Shown here: piece after piece, positions 17,012-24,212 of the stretch | Layout of the letters: every line of letters begins with the position of its first letter | How positions within the stretch are numbered: the stretch's first letter is position 1 | Assembly: GCF_900115805.1 (NCBI RefSeq) | Contig: NZ_FOXU01000001.1 | Location: 310,001 to 374,000, forward strand | Length of the DNA stretch: 64,000 nt | Source of the DNA: Psychrobacillus psychrotolerans | GTDB lineage: Bacteria; Bacillota; Bacilli; Bacillales_A; Planococcaceae | Direction of reading: 5' to 3' | Made by a program: the position numbers and the translations under genes | The notes under the pieces: generated by a model | The model's input: only the letters and a program-made list of their open reading frames with translations | Told to the model about the DNA's origin: nothing | The model's database searches: none

Positions 17012-17488
17012 TTAAGAATATTTATCTATCAATGCTCTCATATCAATTTGATTTTTCTTGTGAATCTCTGCAAAGCGTTCTTGCAATTCTAATACATAAT
17101 TTAATCCATTCATTGCTTTTTCAAAATCCCATTGTTTGATGAAATTTGAAAAATGAATTTTCTCAGATGAATCTGTGTTAAAATTATTCACTTTGTAAAC
17201 AGAATCTTCATCAATGGAATAGACAAAATAATGATTATTATTGTAATCAATGATAGGGCCTCGTGTAGACATCCCTTCACATTCATTGTCAGGGTATTTA
17301 AAATAGTAATTGTTCTTTCTTAATACTTCAATTACTGGCTTCAACTCATCAATTCTGTTCTTGAAGATTTGTCCTAGTTGTCCATTTAGAGTGATCGTCT
17401 CTTTTACTAATGAATTTAAAATTTCGTTATTCGACTCAGCCTTTAAACCATGTTGTTTACTTGTAACTTCTTCATTTGTAATTTTCAT
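17012..17488 (-). CDS. Hypothetical element-borne protein (158 aa)
   Basis: Soluble, mixed-charge protein with a helical N-terminus (SNNEILNSLVKETITLNGQLGQ), a beta-rich middle (PIIDYNNNHYFVYSIDED) and a helical C-terminus. RBS AGGAGGTGAAGAT is strong, and a terminator follows, so it is a free-standing gene. No motif or family recognised. It lies first in the minus-strand arm of the element. Confidence 0.65.
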   Translation of the reverse strand: MKITNEEVTSKQHGLKAESNNEILNSLVKETITLNGQLGQIFKNRIDELKPVIEVLRKNNYYFKYPDNECEGMSTRGPIIDYNNNHYFVYSIDEDSVYKVNNFNTDSSEKIHFSNFIKQWDFEKAMNGLNYVLELQERFAEIHKKNQIDMRALIDKYS

Positions 17489-17512
17489 ATCTTCACCTCC
17501 TATTTACAATAT

Positions 17513-17640
17513 TCGCTACTGATTACTTCTCATATGTGATGGATGCTGCACAACATATTGCTGACCATTACACTTGATCAATGTTGCAACACCCTTCTTT
17601 TCCTTAATAATTTCACTGGAACCAAATTAGATGTGATCAT
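17513..17640 (-). pseudogene. Fragment of a small phage-type gene
   Basis: A minus-strand frame reads EIIKEKKGVATLIKCNGQQY then VVQHPSHMRSNQ and TAG, directly upstream of the 158-residue gene. It follows an in-frame TAA, and its only starts are internal. The amino-acid pattern looks genuine; a plausible N-terminal half lies in another frame just upstream (GTG near 17700, ISITEGFTSIQESQF). Probably a frameshifted gene of about 60 codons. Confidence 0.4.
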
Positions 17641-17867
17641 TTTCAAAAACTGTGATTCTTGTATACTCGTAAAACCTTCAGTGATTGAGATTTTACTCAC
17701 TCCTTTACTACGTTATTTTATGAAACTCTTGAAAATAAATAGTTTTAAGACTCCAAATTTAATCTCTTTATTATTTTTGGACAAATTGTACAATCTCTTT
17801 TCATGGCGACATCATACTTTATAAATGTAAGGCTAGATTTTAATAGCCAGGAAAGGAGGTCTTGAAT

Positions 17868-18182
17868 ATGAGTTCGAGTTGTACAGAATGTAATAAACTT
17901 GACTGTAGAAAACATAGACAGTCTACTGAGAGTTTTAGAGATTCAAATGAGAATGATAGAAATCGATGTAAAGGTTGCATTTGTGACCAATTAAGACGAT
18001 TACAAACACAGACTGAAGTTGATGTTTTTTTATCCGGTGGCCAAATTTTAGAAGATGTTATCTTTATTGCCTTTGATCGGGAAAATTGCTGTGCTTTCTT
18101 TAATGATCCAGAAACAGAACCTGGTTCAACACTTATCGTAGATTGCCAAGACATTCAAGCTTTACGAATAGAAGCAGACTGA
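17868..18182 (+). CDS. Cys-rich small protein with Hfq/Sm-like sequence pattern (possible spore-coat type)
   Basis: A 104-residue product; ATG 17868 has AAAGGAGG eight bases upstream. The N-terminal 45 residues are polar with two C-x2-4-C clusters (CTECNKLDC, CKGCICDQL). The rest, QTEVDVFLSGGQILEDVIFI then AFDRENCCAFF and STLIVDCQDIQALRI, has the order of hydrophobic strands and the late I-x-A-x-I strand seen in Hfq/LSm barrels (VFLxNGxQL ... IxxxDIxAI). Similar Cys-rich proteins occur around spore coat/exosporium genes (recollection, not checked). First gene of a plus-strand cassette within the element. Function not established. Confidence 0.6.
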   Translation: MSSSCTECNKLDCRKHRQSTESFRDSNENDRNRCKGCICDQLRRLQTQTEVDVFLSGGQILEDVIFIAFDRENCCAFFNDPETEPGSTLIVDCQDIQALRIEAD

Positions 18183-18189
18183 GTTATAA

Positions 18190-18217
18190 GGGATCTCTTT
18201 CTTTATGGAAGAGGTCC
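18190..18217 (+). terminator. Hairpin after the Cys-rich protein gene
   Basis: GGGATCTCTT...AAGAGGTCCC stem a few bases after the stop. It lacks a good T run, so it may be a weak terminator or a transcript-stabilising hairpin. Confidence 0.5.
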
Positions 18218-18259
18218 CTCCCTGTATAAAACAACAATATTGTGATTATAATTATTTAA

Positions 18260-18313
18260 CTAGAGCCGAAAGCAGTCTGGGAAGCCTGCTGATTATGCCG
18301 ATCTAGGCTCTGG
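18260..18313 (+). ncRNA. Possible structured RNA element (two nested stems)
   Basis: An 8-bp outer stem CTAGAGCC/GGCTCTGG (18260-18267 with 18306-18313) encloses AGCAG/CTGCT (18271-18275 with 18286-18290) with a 10-nt loop, in an otherwise AT-rich gap before the holin gene. It does not match a riboswitch class I know. It might be an untranslated leader structure. Confidence 0.3.
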
Positions 18314-18430
18314 TCTCATTCACTCTTTACCCCTCCGTATGGTTGTACTTCGACATTATCTTATGAAAAAACTTAGGCTCTTCATGGTTAGGTTTTTATT
18401 AATTGGACACTCTATCTAAGAGGTGACTAA

Positions 18431-18712
18431 ATGAATTTTCCAACCATCCATACAAACTTTTGGGATGCTGTAATCGCAATACCCGTAATCATAATCATTA
18501 CCCAAATAATTAAGATTCTTTTTCGAGTACAATCCAAATATGTTCCTCTTACAGCCTTAATATTAGGACTTCTTATTTCAGTTTTTATCAGTCACCGCCA
18601 TCATTTTATTGCAGGTCTTTTCATGGGATGGTTTTATGGCTATGCTGCAATAGGGAATTACGCTTCACTAAAAACTGCGATATTATCTTACAGAAATAAA
18701 CACAGAAATTAA
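18431..18712 (+). CDS. A118-type holin-like membrane protein
   Basis: A 93-residue protein with TM helices at about 11-31, 39-55 and 62-80 and a basic tail (SYRNKHRN). The order ITQIIKILFRVQSKYVPLTA followed by ILGLLISV and an Ala/Gly-rich third helix matches A118-type holins. RBS GAGGTGACTAA. Unlike the fused gene at 14097, all three helices are present. It is in the plus-strand cassette rather than in the phage lysis operon, so a non-lytic or sporulation-associated use is possible. Confidence 0.65.
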   Translation: MNFPTIHTNFWDAVIAIPVIIIITQIIKILFRVQSKYVPLTALILGLLISVFISHRHHFIAGLFMGWFYGYAAIGNYASLKTAILSYRNKHRN

Positions 18713-18816
18713 AAAATTTACAAAATACACTATTCGGCTTGCCAATTACTTTCAACTTTTAGCGCCTACCTATATTAAGATGGTAAGAATAAACTGTTTT
18801 GTAGACACTATTTACC

Positions 18817-18850
18817 CTGAGGGAATGAATTTCTCCTCTATTCCCTCAGT
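18817..18850 (+). terminator. Long hairpin after the holin-like gene
   Basis: CTGAGGGAAT...ATTCCCTCAG, a 10-bp perfect stem with a 12-14-nt loop, 100 bp past the stop. No T run, so termination is uncertain. Confidence 0.45.
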
Positions 18851-18951
18851 ACATATCTTGGTCGAACTGCGCTAAAAAATATAAAACCTTTCACGAAAAA
18901 ATACATATTGAATAATATAAGTTGAAAATGTAAACAATGGAGGCTAATGAT

Positions 18952-19212
18952 TTGAACAATAATAATTTAAATTTTGAAGAAAGTAATTCAGATTTCCAAA
19001 CAGACAACCAATCTATTCTACCGGTAGTCAACGCCGCTTTAATTCCGCTTTCAGATGCCCTAGCTGCTATGGCAGAAGTACTTACAACATTTGATGGACA
19101 ACAACAAGAACGAAGTAACACTCCAGAAAGTAAAAACATGCAAAAACAACTTGACTATTTAAACACTGAAATAGAAAATCTAAAAAAACAAGTCAATTAC
19201 CATAACCTATAA
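18952..19212 (+). CDS. Small acidic coiled-coil protein, paralog A
   Basis: An 86-residue product from TTG 18952; GGAGG at 18939-18943 gives 8-nt spacing, whereas ATG 18937 contains that SD and cannot use it. An Asn/Glu-rich head, a hydrophobic amphipathic segment (VNAALIPLSDALAAMAEVL) and a C-terminal coiled coil (MQKQLDYLNTEIENLKKQV). The same three-part layout recurs in the next gene, so they are tandem paralogs. Family unknown to me. Confidence 0.6.
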   Translation: MNNNNLNFEESNSDFQTDNQSILPVVNAALIPLSDALAAMAEVLTTFDGQQQERSNTPESKNMQKQLDYLNTEIENLKKQVNYHNL

Positions 19213-19281
19213 TTATGGTTAAATAATTATTTTTCACTTAATTTAATTTAGTAATCAGAATAAAATTAAGGGTGTGTAAAA

Positions 19282-19551
19282 ATGAATAATGGAATTGATC
19301 ATCAAATGGATGAAAATTCTGAATCACCAGATATTTATGTAGCTAAGCTTAATTTAGTTGGAACAACACTTTCTACATTGGGCGATGCTCTTCAGACAAT
19401 CGCTGCAGGGATTACTTTACAAGAATTAGAAAAAACAAATAATCAAAACCCTCAAAACCAATCGGATCAATCCAAAGAAATAGAAAGTATGCAAAAGCAA
19501 ATTGAGCAATTAACTAGAAAAATAGATAGAATGGAACGTAGAAATAAATAA
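19282..19551 (+). CDS. Small coiled-coil protein, paralog B
   Basis: An 89-residue product starting MNNGIDHQMDENSESPD. The central segment (LVGTTLSTLGDALQTIAAGI) and C-terminal coiled coil (MQKQIEQLTRKIDRMERRN) align in position with the preceding gene (MQKQ start of the coil in both). RBS AAGGGTGTG. Spaced 69 bp after paralog A. Probably co-expressed with it; the two could form a hetero-oligomer through the coils (inference). Confidence 0.6.
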   Translation: MNNGIDHQMDENSESPDIYVAKLNLVGTTLSTLGDALQTIAAGITLQELEKTNNQNPQNQSDQSKEIESMQKQIEQLTRKIDRMERRNK

Positions 19552-19651
19552 GGGTTCATAGATCTACAGATAGCATCATGTGTATCCACCTAATAAAATA
19601 AGAGGAAAGCCTATTCTTGGATTATCATCTTCATAAAAGGAGGTGAAAGTC

Positions 19652-19744
19652 ATGCCTAAAGATCGAAAGAGAATTTGGAAAAGGTTTCTAAAACAATTAA
19701 TTTACTTAATTGTAGAGACAATCCTCAATCATCTACTTTCGTGA
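19652..19744 (+). CDS. 30-residue basic amphipathic peptide
   Basis: ATG follows a near-perfect SD (AAAGGAGGTGAAAG). The product begins with a basic head MPKDRKRIWKRFLKQ and continues into a hydrophobic helix ending NHLLS. It is too short for normal gene calling, but the SD is among the best in the window. Final gene of the plus-strand cassette. Charge and amphipathicity recall membrane-active peptides; no family identified. Confidence 0.6.
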   Translation: MPKDRKRIWKRFLKQLIYLIVETILNHLLS

Positions 19745-19904
19745 CAGACTTTCAGCAACCATGCTCAGTCATGAGTAATGGTTAGCCTCCGACATAATAA
19801 ACTTTTAAATTTACCTCATACATAAAATCACATTTTGATTCAAATGTAATCAATCACTTGAGATGGTCTAAAATCATCACTCCTCTTAGTTCTGCGGATC
19901 TCCA

Positions 19905-20198
19905 TCAAACAAGGCTCGTTGTTTTCTCTGTAATCTCTAAATCTATTGCAAGCAATTTGCCACGCTTTTTCACCAGGGCCAATTTGACTGAAAATATCAT
20001 AGGTATAATCACTCCATATTTTTTAGCCTTTTCGTATTCATCACTTCCGTATTTGTATGGATTTTCTAATGGACTAAAACCTTCAGCTGGTATTACCGCT
20101 AATACAGTGCATATCTCAAATTCTTCTAGTATATCAATCCAATTACATTTTGAATCATCAAATTCATTTATCATTTCGAAAATAGTTAGTTGATCCAA
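19905..20198 (-). CDS. Hypothetical element protein, possibly truncated (97 aa)
   Basis: A minus-strand frame with protein-like composition (acidic helical start TIFEMINEFDD, then PAEGFSPLENPYKYGSDEYE, then KLALVKKRGKLLAIDLEI). Start TTG 20198 with only a weak GGGTGGG upstream. After the TGA stop the frame stays open for another 15 codons, so the stop may be a late mutation. No family recognised. The overlapping plus-strand frame is less protein-like. Confidence 0.4.
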   Translation of the reverse strand: MDQLTIFEMINEFDDSKCNWIDILEEFEICTVLAVIPAEGFSPLENPYKYGSDEYEKAKKYGVIIPMIFSVKLALVKKRGKLLAIDLEITEKTTSLV

Positions 20199-20292
20199 TT
20201 GCCCACCCTACTACTCAACATAACTTGGTTAACTGTGCATTATCAATAAGCCACCCTCACAACAACTCTAGGATGCATGCTATAAAACTTCC

Positions 20293-20511
20293 GAACGGTC
20301 AGAGCCTTTTAAAGAATATCAAGAATGGAAAGCTAATAGTTTTGCTGAACACGCATGCATCCCAACTTTTATGTTAGATACACTAGAATTACCTAACACG
20401 GAAGCTAAAGCAATATGGATGATCCAAGAGAAATTTGGTGTTGAGCGCGAGTTTGCAGAAAAGAGATTGCAACAGTATGTGTGCAATACTATGCAAAACT
20501 TATATAGGTAG
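20293..20511 (+). pseudogene. C-terminal remnant of an ImmA/IrrE-family metallopeptidase
   Basis: An open plus-strand frame of 73 codons reads KEYQEWKANSFAEHACIPTF, then MLDTLEL and an IWMIQEKFGVEREFAEKRLQ helix, and ends at TAG. ImmA/IrrE proteins have this E-x2-A-x2-FA...IP C-terminal half; the HExxH zinc motif should lie upstream and is absent. In ICE and phages immA sits next to the xre repressor it cleaves, and xre is the next gene here. Confidence 0.6.
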
Positions 20512-20552
20512 CTTAAATGAAGACTAACAAATTGGGGGTTTCCTACAACAGA

Positions 20553-20565
20553 TGTGACCGTCACA
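20553..20565. promoter_or_regulatory. Perfect palindrome upstream of xre, candidate operator
   Basis: TGTGAC-C-GTCACA, 68 bp upstream of the xre start. Palindromes of this size are typical repressor sites in element control regions. Only one copy is seen here. Confidence 0.4.
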
Positions 20566-20632
20566 CTTCAAAATCATAGCGACAATGATAATAGGATGAA
20601 CGCTTATTCTATCTTGAGAAAGGATAATATCT

Positions 20633-21004
20633 ATGAAACTAGCTGATTTGTTAAAGGAATTACGAGGAGATGAGTCATTACGAACGGCAGCTAAACGGAT
20701 GAATATTAGTTACTCTTATTTATCACTTCTTGAAAACGGAATTGATAAGCGAACGGGCAAACCAGTAAAGCCTTCACCAGAAACTTTACATCAAATAGCT
20801 AAAGCATATAAATATGATTACATGAAACTAATTAAAATTTCCGGATATTTGGATGACGAGAAATTTAATCCTGAATTACAAGAACCATTCCCTACTAACC
20901 CCTCGTTACAACTATGGTATAAATCTTTACCAAATAACAAAGAAGATGACGTTGAAAAACTAAAAAACATGTGGGAGATCATTCAATCAAGTGTCTCTAA
21001 GTAA
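20633..21004 (+). CDS. XRE-family repressor of the element
   Basis: A 123-residue protein with an N-terminal helix-turn-helix (LADLLKELRG, TAAKRMNISYSYLSLLENG, TLHQIAKAYKYDYMKLIKISGY). RBS AGAAAGGATAATATCT. The recognition helix region is intact. It lies between the immA remnant and the integrase and presumably represses integration/excision genes. With ImmA lost, the usual proteolytic induction route would be missing. Confidence 0.85.
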   Translation: MKLADLLKELRGDESLRTAAKRMNISYSYLSLLENGIDKRTGKPVKPSPETLHQIAKAYKYDYMKLIKISGYLDDEKFNPELQEPFPTNPSLQLWYKSLPNNKEDDVEKLKNMWEIIQSSVSK

Positions 21005-21028
21005 CAGAAAACTGGATGGTAATTATTA

Positions 21029-22175
21029 ATGCATTTTAAACAAATTAATAAAACCACGTGGAGATGTATCGTGGACGGTCCGGTTGATCCATATACCGGA
21101 AAGCGCAAACAAATAGCTAGGCGTGGCAAAAGCAAAGGAGAAGCTAAAGAAAGAGTTGAAAAGACTATTGAAGAAATAAAAAAATCACATAGCTTTGATT
21201 CGAAAGTAAAATTTAATAAATTCAGCGATCAATGGTTAAATCTTTACCGTTTAAAAGGAAACAAGGAAACTACAGTTGAATATCGGGCATACTGTATTAC
21301 TGTAATTAATAAATATATAGCCCAGCTGAAGATGACTGAGATAACAACCCTCAAATTACAACGAGTATTAAACGATTTATTTGAAAAAGGCACAGCTTAC
21401 CATACGCTTAGAGGAATTCACAATGCTGCAAAGATGATTTTCAATTATGCAAAAGAAGTTGGAGTAATTGGAGTAAATCCTGTAGAAGCAGTATTCGTTC
21501 CAAAGAAGAAGCTAACACTCGAAGAGACCAATGGTGAAGATGTATCAAAGTTATATCTGGAAACAGATGAATTAAAAGTATTTTTAAACACTGTAGATGC
21601 TCATCGAAATATAATGAATCGGACATTAATCTATACTATTGCCTTTACAGGAATGCGTCCAGGGGAAACAATAGCTTTAAAATATGAAGATATTGATTTG
21701 GAAAAGAAAAGTATTCGAATTAACAAAACTACTTACGCTAAGAAAAGTCTACGAGGTGATTTTGATCTAACTCCACCCAAGACCATTAGTAGTATTCGAA
21801 CAGTTGATATTGATGATATTATTGTTGAAAAGTTGAAGGAGTTATTTCATTATCGTGTAATTCGAGAATGGATTGTTTCAGATTATGTATTTGGGAATAT
21901 AGATGCCATCCCCCCTACTGTTAAATCATTAAATCAAACAGTCCGGAGGTTAGGTGAAAAAACACTATAAAAAACAATTCCGGACTTACATCTTGAGGCA
22001 CACACATATAAGTTTGTTAGCAGAAGCTGAAGTGGATTTAAATTTCATTATGAATCGTGTTGGACATAAAAATTCAAAAACAACGACTGCAATTTATTTA
22101 CATGTAACTGGTGGAATGAGAGATAATGCTTCACAAAAAATGCATGCTAAATTTACTGATTTACTAAAGGATTAA
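21029..22175 (+). pseudogene. Tyrosine integrase with a single-base frameshift
   Basis: Frame 1 (21029-21970) holds the N-terminal AP2-like arm-binding domain (TWRCIVDGPVDPYTGKRKQI), the SAM-like core-binding domain and the catalytic Arg (TGMRPGE, Arg210). It stops at TAA after GEKTL. The rest, with LRHTHIS (His-x-x-Arg box inverted as Arg-His), GHKNSKTT and the nucleophile in AIYLHVT, is in the +1 frame up to 22175. Removing one A from the A6 run near 21957-21962 restores a continuous 382-residue protein. Closest in type to phage/ICE Int proteins; the neighbouring 23-bp repeat is its presumed target. Confidence 0.85.
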
Positions 22176-22207
22176 ATCTTAAAAAACTAAGTTTGGGAGA
22201 AAACCAG

Positions 22208-22257
22208 GATAAATGTTATCTTTTTGTAACTTTTTCTTTAAAAAGATAATATTTACC
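22208..22257 (+). terminator. Hairpin after the integrase gene
   Basis: GGATAAATGTTATCTTTTT pairs with AAAAAGATAATATTTACC, a long stem with few mismatches, 35 bp past the integrase stop and before the right att repeat. Confidence 0.6.
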
Positions 22258-22306
22258 CTTCATAAACGTCGTTGATACACCAAGGTTCACGAAAGATGTG
22301 AATGCT

Positions 22307-22329
22307 TATACTCATCGTATGCATTCATG
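22307..22329. repeat. Right attachment-site repeat (attR-like)
   Basis: Identical to 13767-13789. On the minus strand it begins with ATG and encodes MNAYDEY, the first seven residues of BrxA, then runs into element DNA and stops after six more codons. RBS AAGAGGGCGAAACC precedes this ATG. Confidence 0.85.
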
Positions 22330-22540
22330 GTTTCGCCCTCTTTCTTTTAGTTTCACATATCCTATTATAACAACAATTTTACAGCATAAGCTAATAACCT
22401 GTTTTCGTAGTTTTGCTTACTCTTTTGTGATTTTTGTGACTTTCTTGTTCAACCGAAAATATTTTTGTGCAACATGTTAAACAAACTCCAAATCTTCAAG
22501 TTACCCATTCTTTTATATAACTCAAATAGAAAATCACCTT
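22330..22540 (-). promoter_or_regulatory. Displaced original brxA promoter and leader
   Basis: About 200 bp with roughly 80-85 percent identity by eye to 13790-14000, including the same extended -10 TGTTATAAT (22364-22369) and RBS. On the minus strand it points into the element and would read antisense to int, after a 13-codon truncated frame (MNAYDEYKHSHLS). Confidence 0.65.
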
Positions 22541-22902
22541 TCATATGATATTTGAATAAAAGATTTAGCGAAAAAGTAATTCTCTTTCCTTACCCATCCA
22601 TATTTAATCGACTCCATATGCTATTTGCTCTTGTTATCAAAGAATAATACACCAATTATAGTTTAATAGAAATTGGTGTTTCAAAAGAAGATAGAGATTA
22701 TTTTGTAAGATTTTTACCTCATGAAAACTAAAAGATTTACTCAAAGTATTACGATAACGCCTATATCTCTTTTGATAATTCCTTTTATGAAGGTAGGTAA
22801 TTTTTGAGTCTTTCTCTGAAGTATATTCATTCACCACTACAAATTAGCTTTATGTTACGCAATGTAAAATAAGTGATCAAAATGTAGTGGTGGGAGAGAC
22901 TT
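22541..22902. other. Intergenic, hairpin only
   Basis: Contains ACACCAATT...AATTGGTGT (22650-22680), a possible bidirectional terminator. A 66-codon minus-strand frame covers 22637-22837 but has no convincing RBS and an atypical Tyr/Arg/Leu-rich composition; I do not call it. Confidence 0.4.
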
Positions 22903-23298
22903 TTACTGTTCTAATTTTTTGGTATGATTTTTGTGATCTTTTGGAAAAAGTAAGCCAAAGATTATAGTAAAGAAAAAAACACTTGCGGCAGTTGTAATAA
23001 TACAAGGCAAAATATAATCTGAATCCATCGCAAATATTACACTTTTTCGAAACCAGTTTTGAAAGGGTAAACCTAGACCTAGAAGCACCGCAAAAAACAG
23101 GATTTTAATACTGATATGCTTGCCTTTTATTTTTTTAATGGCAGTGTTTACACCAATACGTAATAGCGCAAGTCCTAAGCCTACGAACATAAAAATAACT
23201 AAATAATATTTGACACTTTCATTTAATATAAAACTTTTACCAATCATTATAAGAAGTGTTGCTAAAGCAATATATAAAATAATCATTTTTTTCTTCAA
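22903..23298 (-). CDS. Four-TM membrane protein of unknown function
   Basis: A 131-residue protein with hydrophobic segments at about 4-20, 28-48, 65-85 and 98-120 and a charged C-terminus (PKDHKNHTKKLEQ). Start TTG 23298, or ATG four codons later; AGAGAGG lies somewhat far upstream. No motif recognised. First gene right of the element boundary region. Its codon usage looks like its neighbours. Confidence 0.65.
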   Translation of the reverse strand: MKKKMIILYIALATLLIMIGKSFILNESVKYYLVIFMFVGLGLALLRIGVNTAIKKIKGKHISIKILFFAVLLGLGLPFQNWFRKSVIFAMDSDYILPCIITTAASVFFFTIIFGLLFPKDHKNHTKKLEQ

Positions 23299-23798
23299 AA
23301 TAGATCACGTTCCTCTCTAGTATGGTGTGTAATTTCTATTAAAAGCTTACATCTACGGCTATTCTTAAGCAATAAACAATATCGAACACATTGTTGTGTG
23401 GTTTGAAAGAAAAAAAGAATGTCTGCATACAACGAGAGCAACAAAAAACTAAATAATTTTATTGACTTACTGATGGAAGGAAAAAGATTTTTTCTAAAAT
23501 TACCATTCGTCAGATTGGATATTATGCTCATTTTCATTATGAAGGTAAACTTGACTTATTAAACAAAATTAAAAATAAAGTAATTATGTATAGCAGAGGC
23601 AATCTAAAATTTAAATCCTCGAATATTATTTCTCCAAAAAGCGCGTAATGGTGTAGTAACCATTTTTTTCAAAATGGTGGAAGCTGATCTGATTAATCGA
23701 CTCCTTTAAATTAGGCTTGATTCGGCTCATCGAATAGCCAATCACCTGTATATATTTGATTTGATAGGTACATACTTCCTAAAAAGAAGTAGGTGAAT
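23299..23798. other. Intergenic, no clear gene
   Basis: Short frames on both strands without RBS. ATTTTTTTCAAAATGG near 23665-23680 is a small hairpin. The region may hold decayed coding sequence, but I cannot name any. Confidence 0.35.
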
Positions 23799-23972
23799 AT
23801 GTTGATAAAATATGAACTAACTTTAAATAATTTTTATGTTCAAACTCTCAATGAAATTGTAAAACAATACAATGAACTAGTTCCTGAGCACGCTTCTTAT
23901 TCTTATTCCGCACAAGATGTAATCGAGCTACTTCTCGTTCGAGAGCATGTGAACAATGAATTTAGAAAATAG
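23799..23972 (+). CDS. Small conserved-looking protein (57 aa)
   Basis: A 57-codon frame starting MLIKYELTLNNFYVQTLNEI and ending REHVNNEFRK. ATG follows AGAAGTAGGTGAAT. Amphipathic helices with an acidic tail; soluble. A strong terminator follows at 24028-24055, which supports a real gene. No family recognised. Confidence 0.55.
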   Translation: MLIKYELTLNNFYVQTLNEIVKQYNELVPEHASYSYSAQDVIELLLVREHVNNEFRK

Positions 23973-24027
23973 ATCTGATCAGGTCTATTTTACTGAGATT
24001 CATTAAAATTCCTTGCTGAAATACAAA

Positions 24028-24058
24028 AAGCCCCACCGCTTCAACAGTGGGGCTCAAC
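24028..24058 (+). terminator. Terminator of the 57-residue protein gene
   Basis: AGCCCCAC-CGCTTCAACA-GTGGGGCT, an 8-bp GC-rich stem. Flanks are AAAA on the left and a mixed tail on the right, so it may also act on minus-strand transcripts. Confidence 0.65.
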
Positions 24059-24212
24059 TATTGTTTGAGAATACGAAGGGAGATCTTCAGCATCTCCTTG
24101 TTATATTACCCGACACACTTAGATAGTAACCTGGTAATTATAGCTAAATATGTTTATCCTCTCATTGCATGTCAAGTTTCTCCTGAAATGAACTTATTTC
24201 GGCTCATTCCTG

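Larger units (their letters stand above)
13767..22329. mobile_element. Decayed ~8.5 kb integrated element (prophage-derived) inserted in the 5' end of brxA
   Basis: Bounded by a 23-bp perfect direct repeat (13767-13789 and 22307-22329). Diverged similarity continues rightward from each copy for about 200 bp. Contents: minus-strand tail/lysis remnants (XkdX-like, XhlA-like, holin), a secreted protein and small membrane protein, a plus-strand small-protein cassette, then immA remnant, xre repressor and tyrosine integrase next to the right boundary. Integrase and repressor arrangement fits phage or ICE-type elements. A 1-nt frameshift in int and the immA deletion suggest it can no longer move. 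Confidence 0.85.

Noticed and set aside
17543-17824. 93-codon plus-strand frame
   Set aside because: No RBS; composition unlike a protein; the minus strand carries better coding signal over part of it.
19858-20193. 111-codon plus-strand frame
   Set aside because: Overlaps a more protein-like minus-strand frame and has no RBS.
22637-22837. 66-codon minus-strand frame
   Set aside because: No convincing RBS, spans a hairpin, Tyr/Arg/Leu-biased composition.
23295-23537. 80-codon minus-strand frame
   Set aside because: Overlaps the start of a better membrane-protein gene; no RBS; low-complexity content.
24056-24120. GGAGAT/ATCTCC hairpin considered as a leader RNA
   Set aside because: Short stem without any conserved motif; probably part of terminator surroundings.
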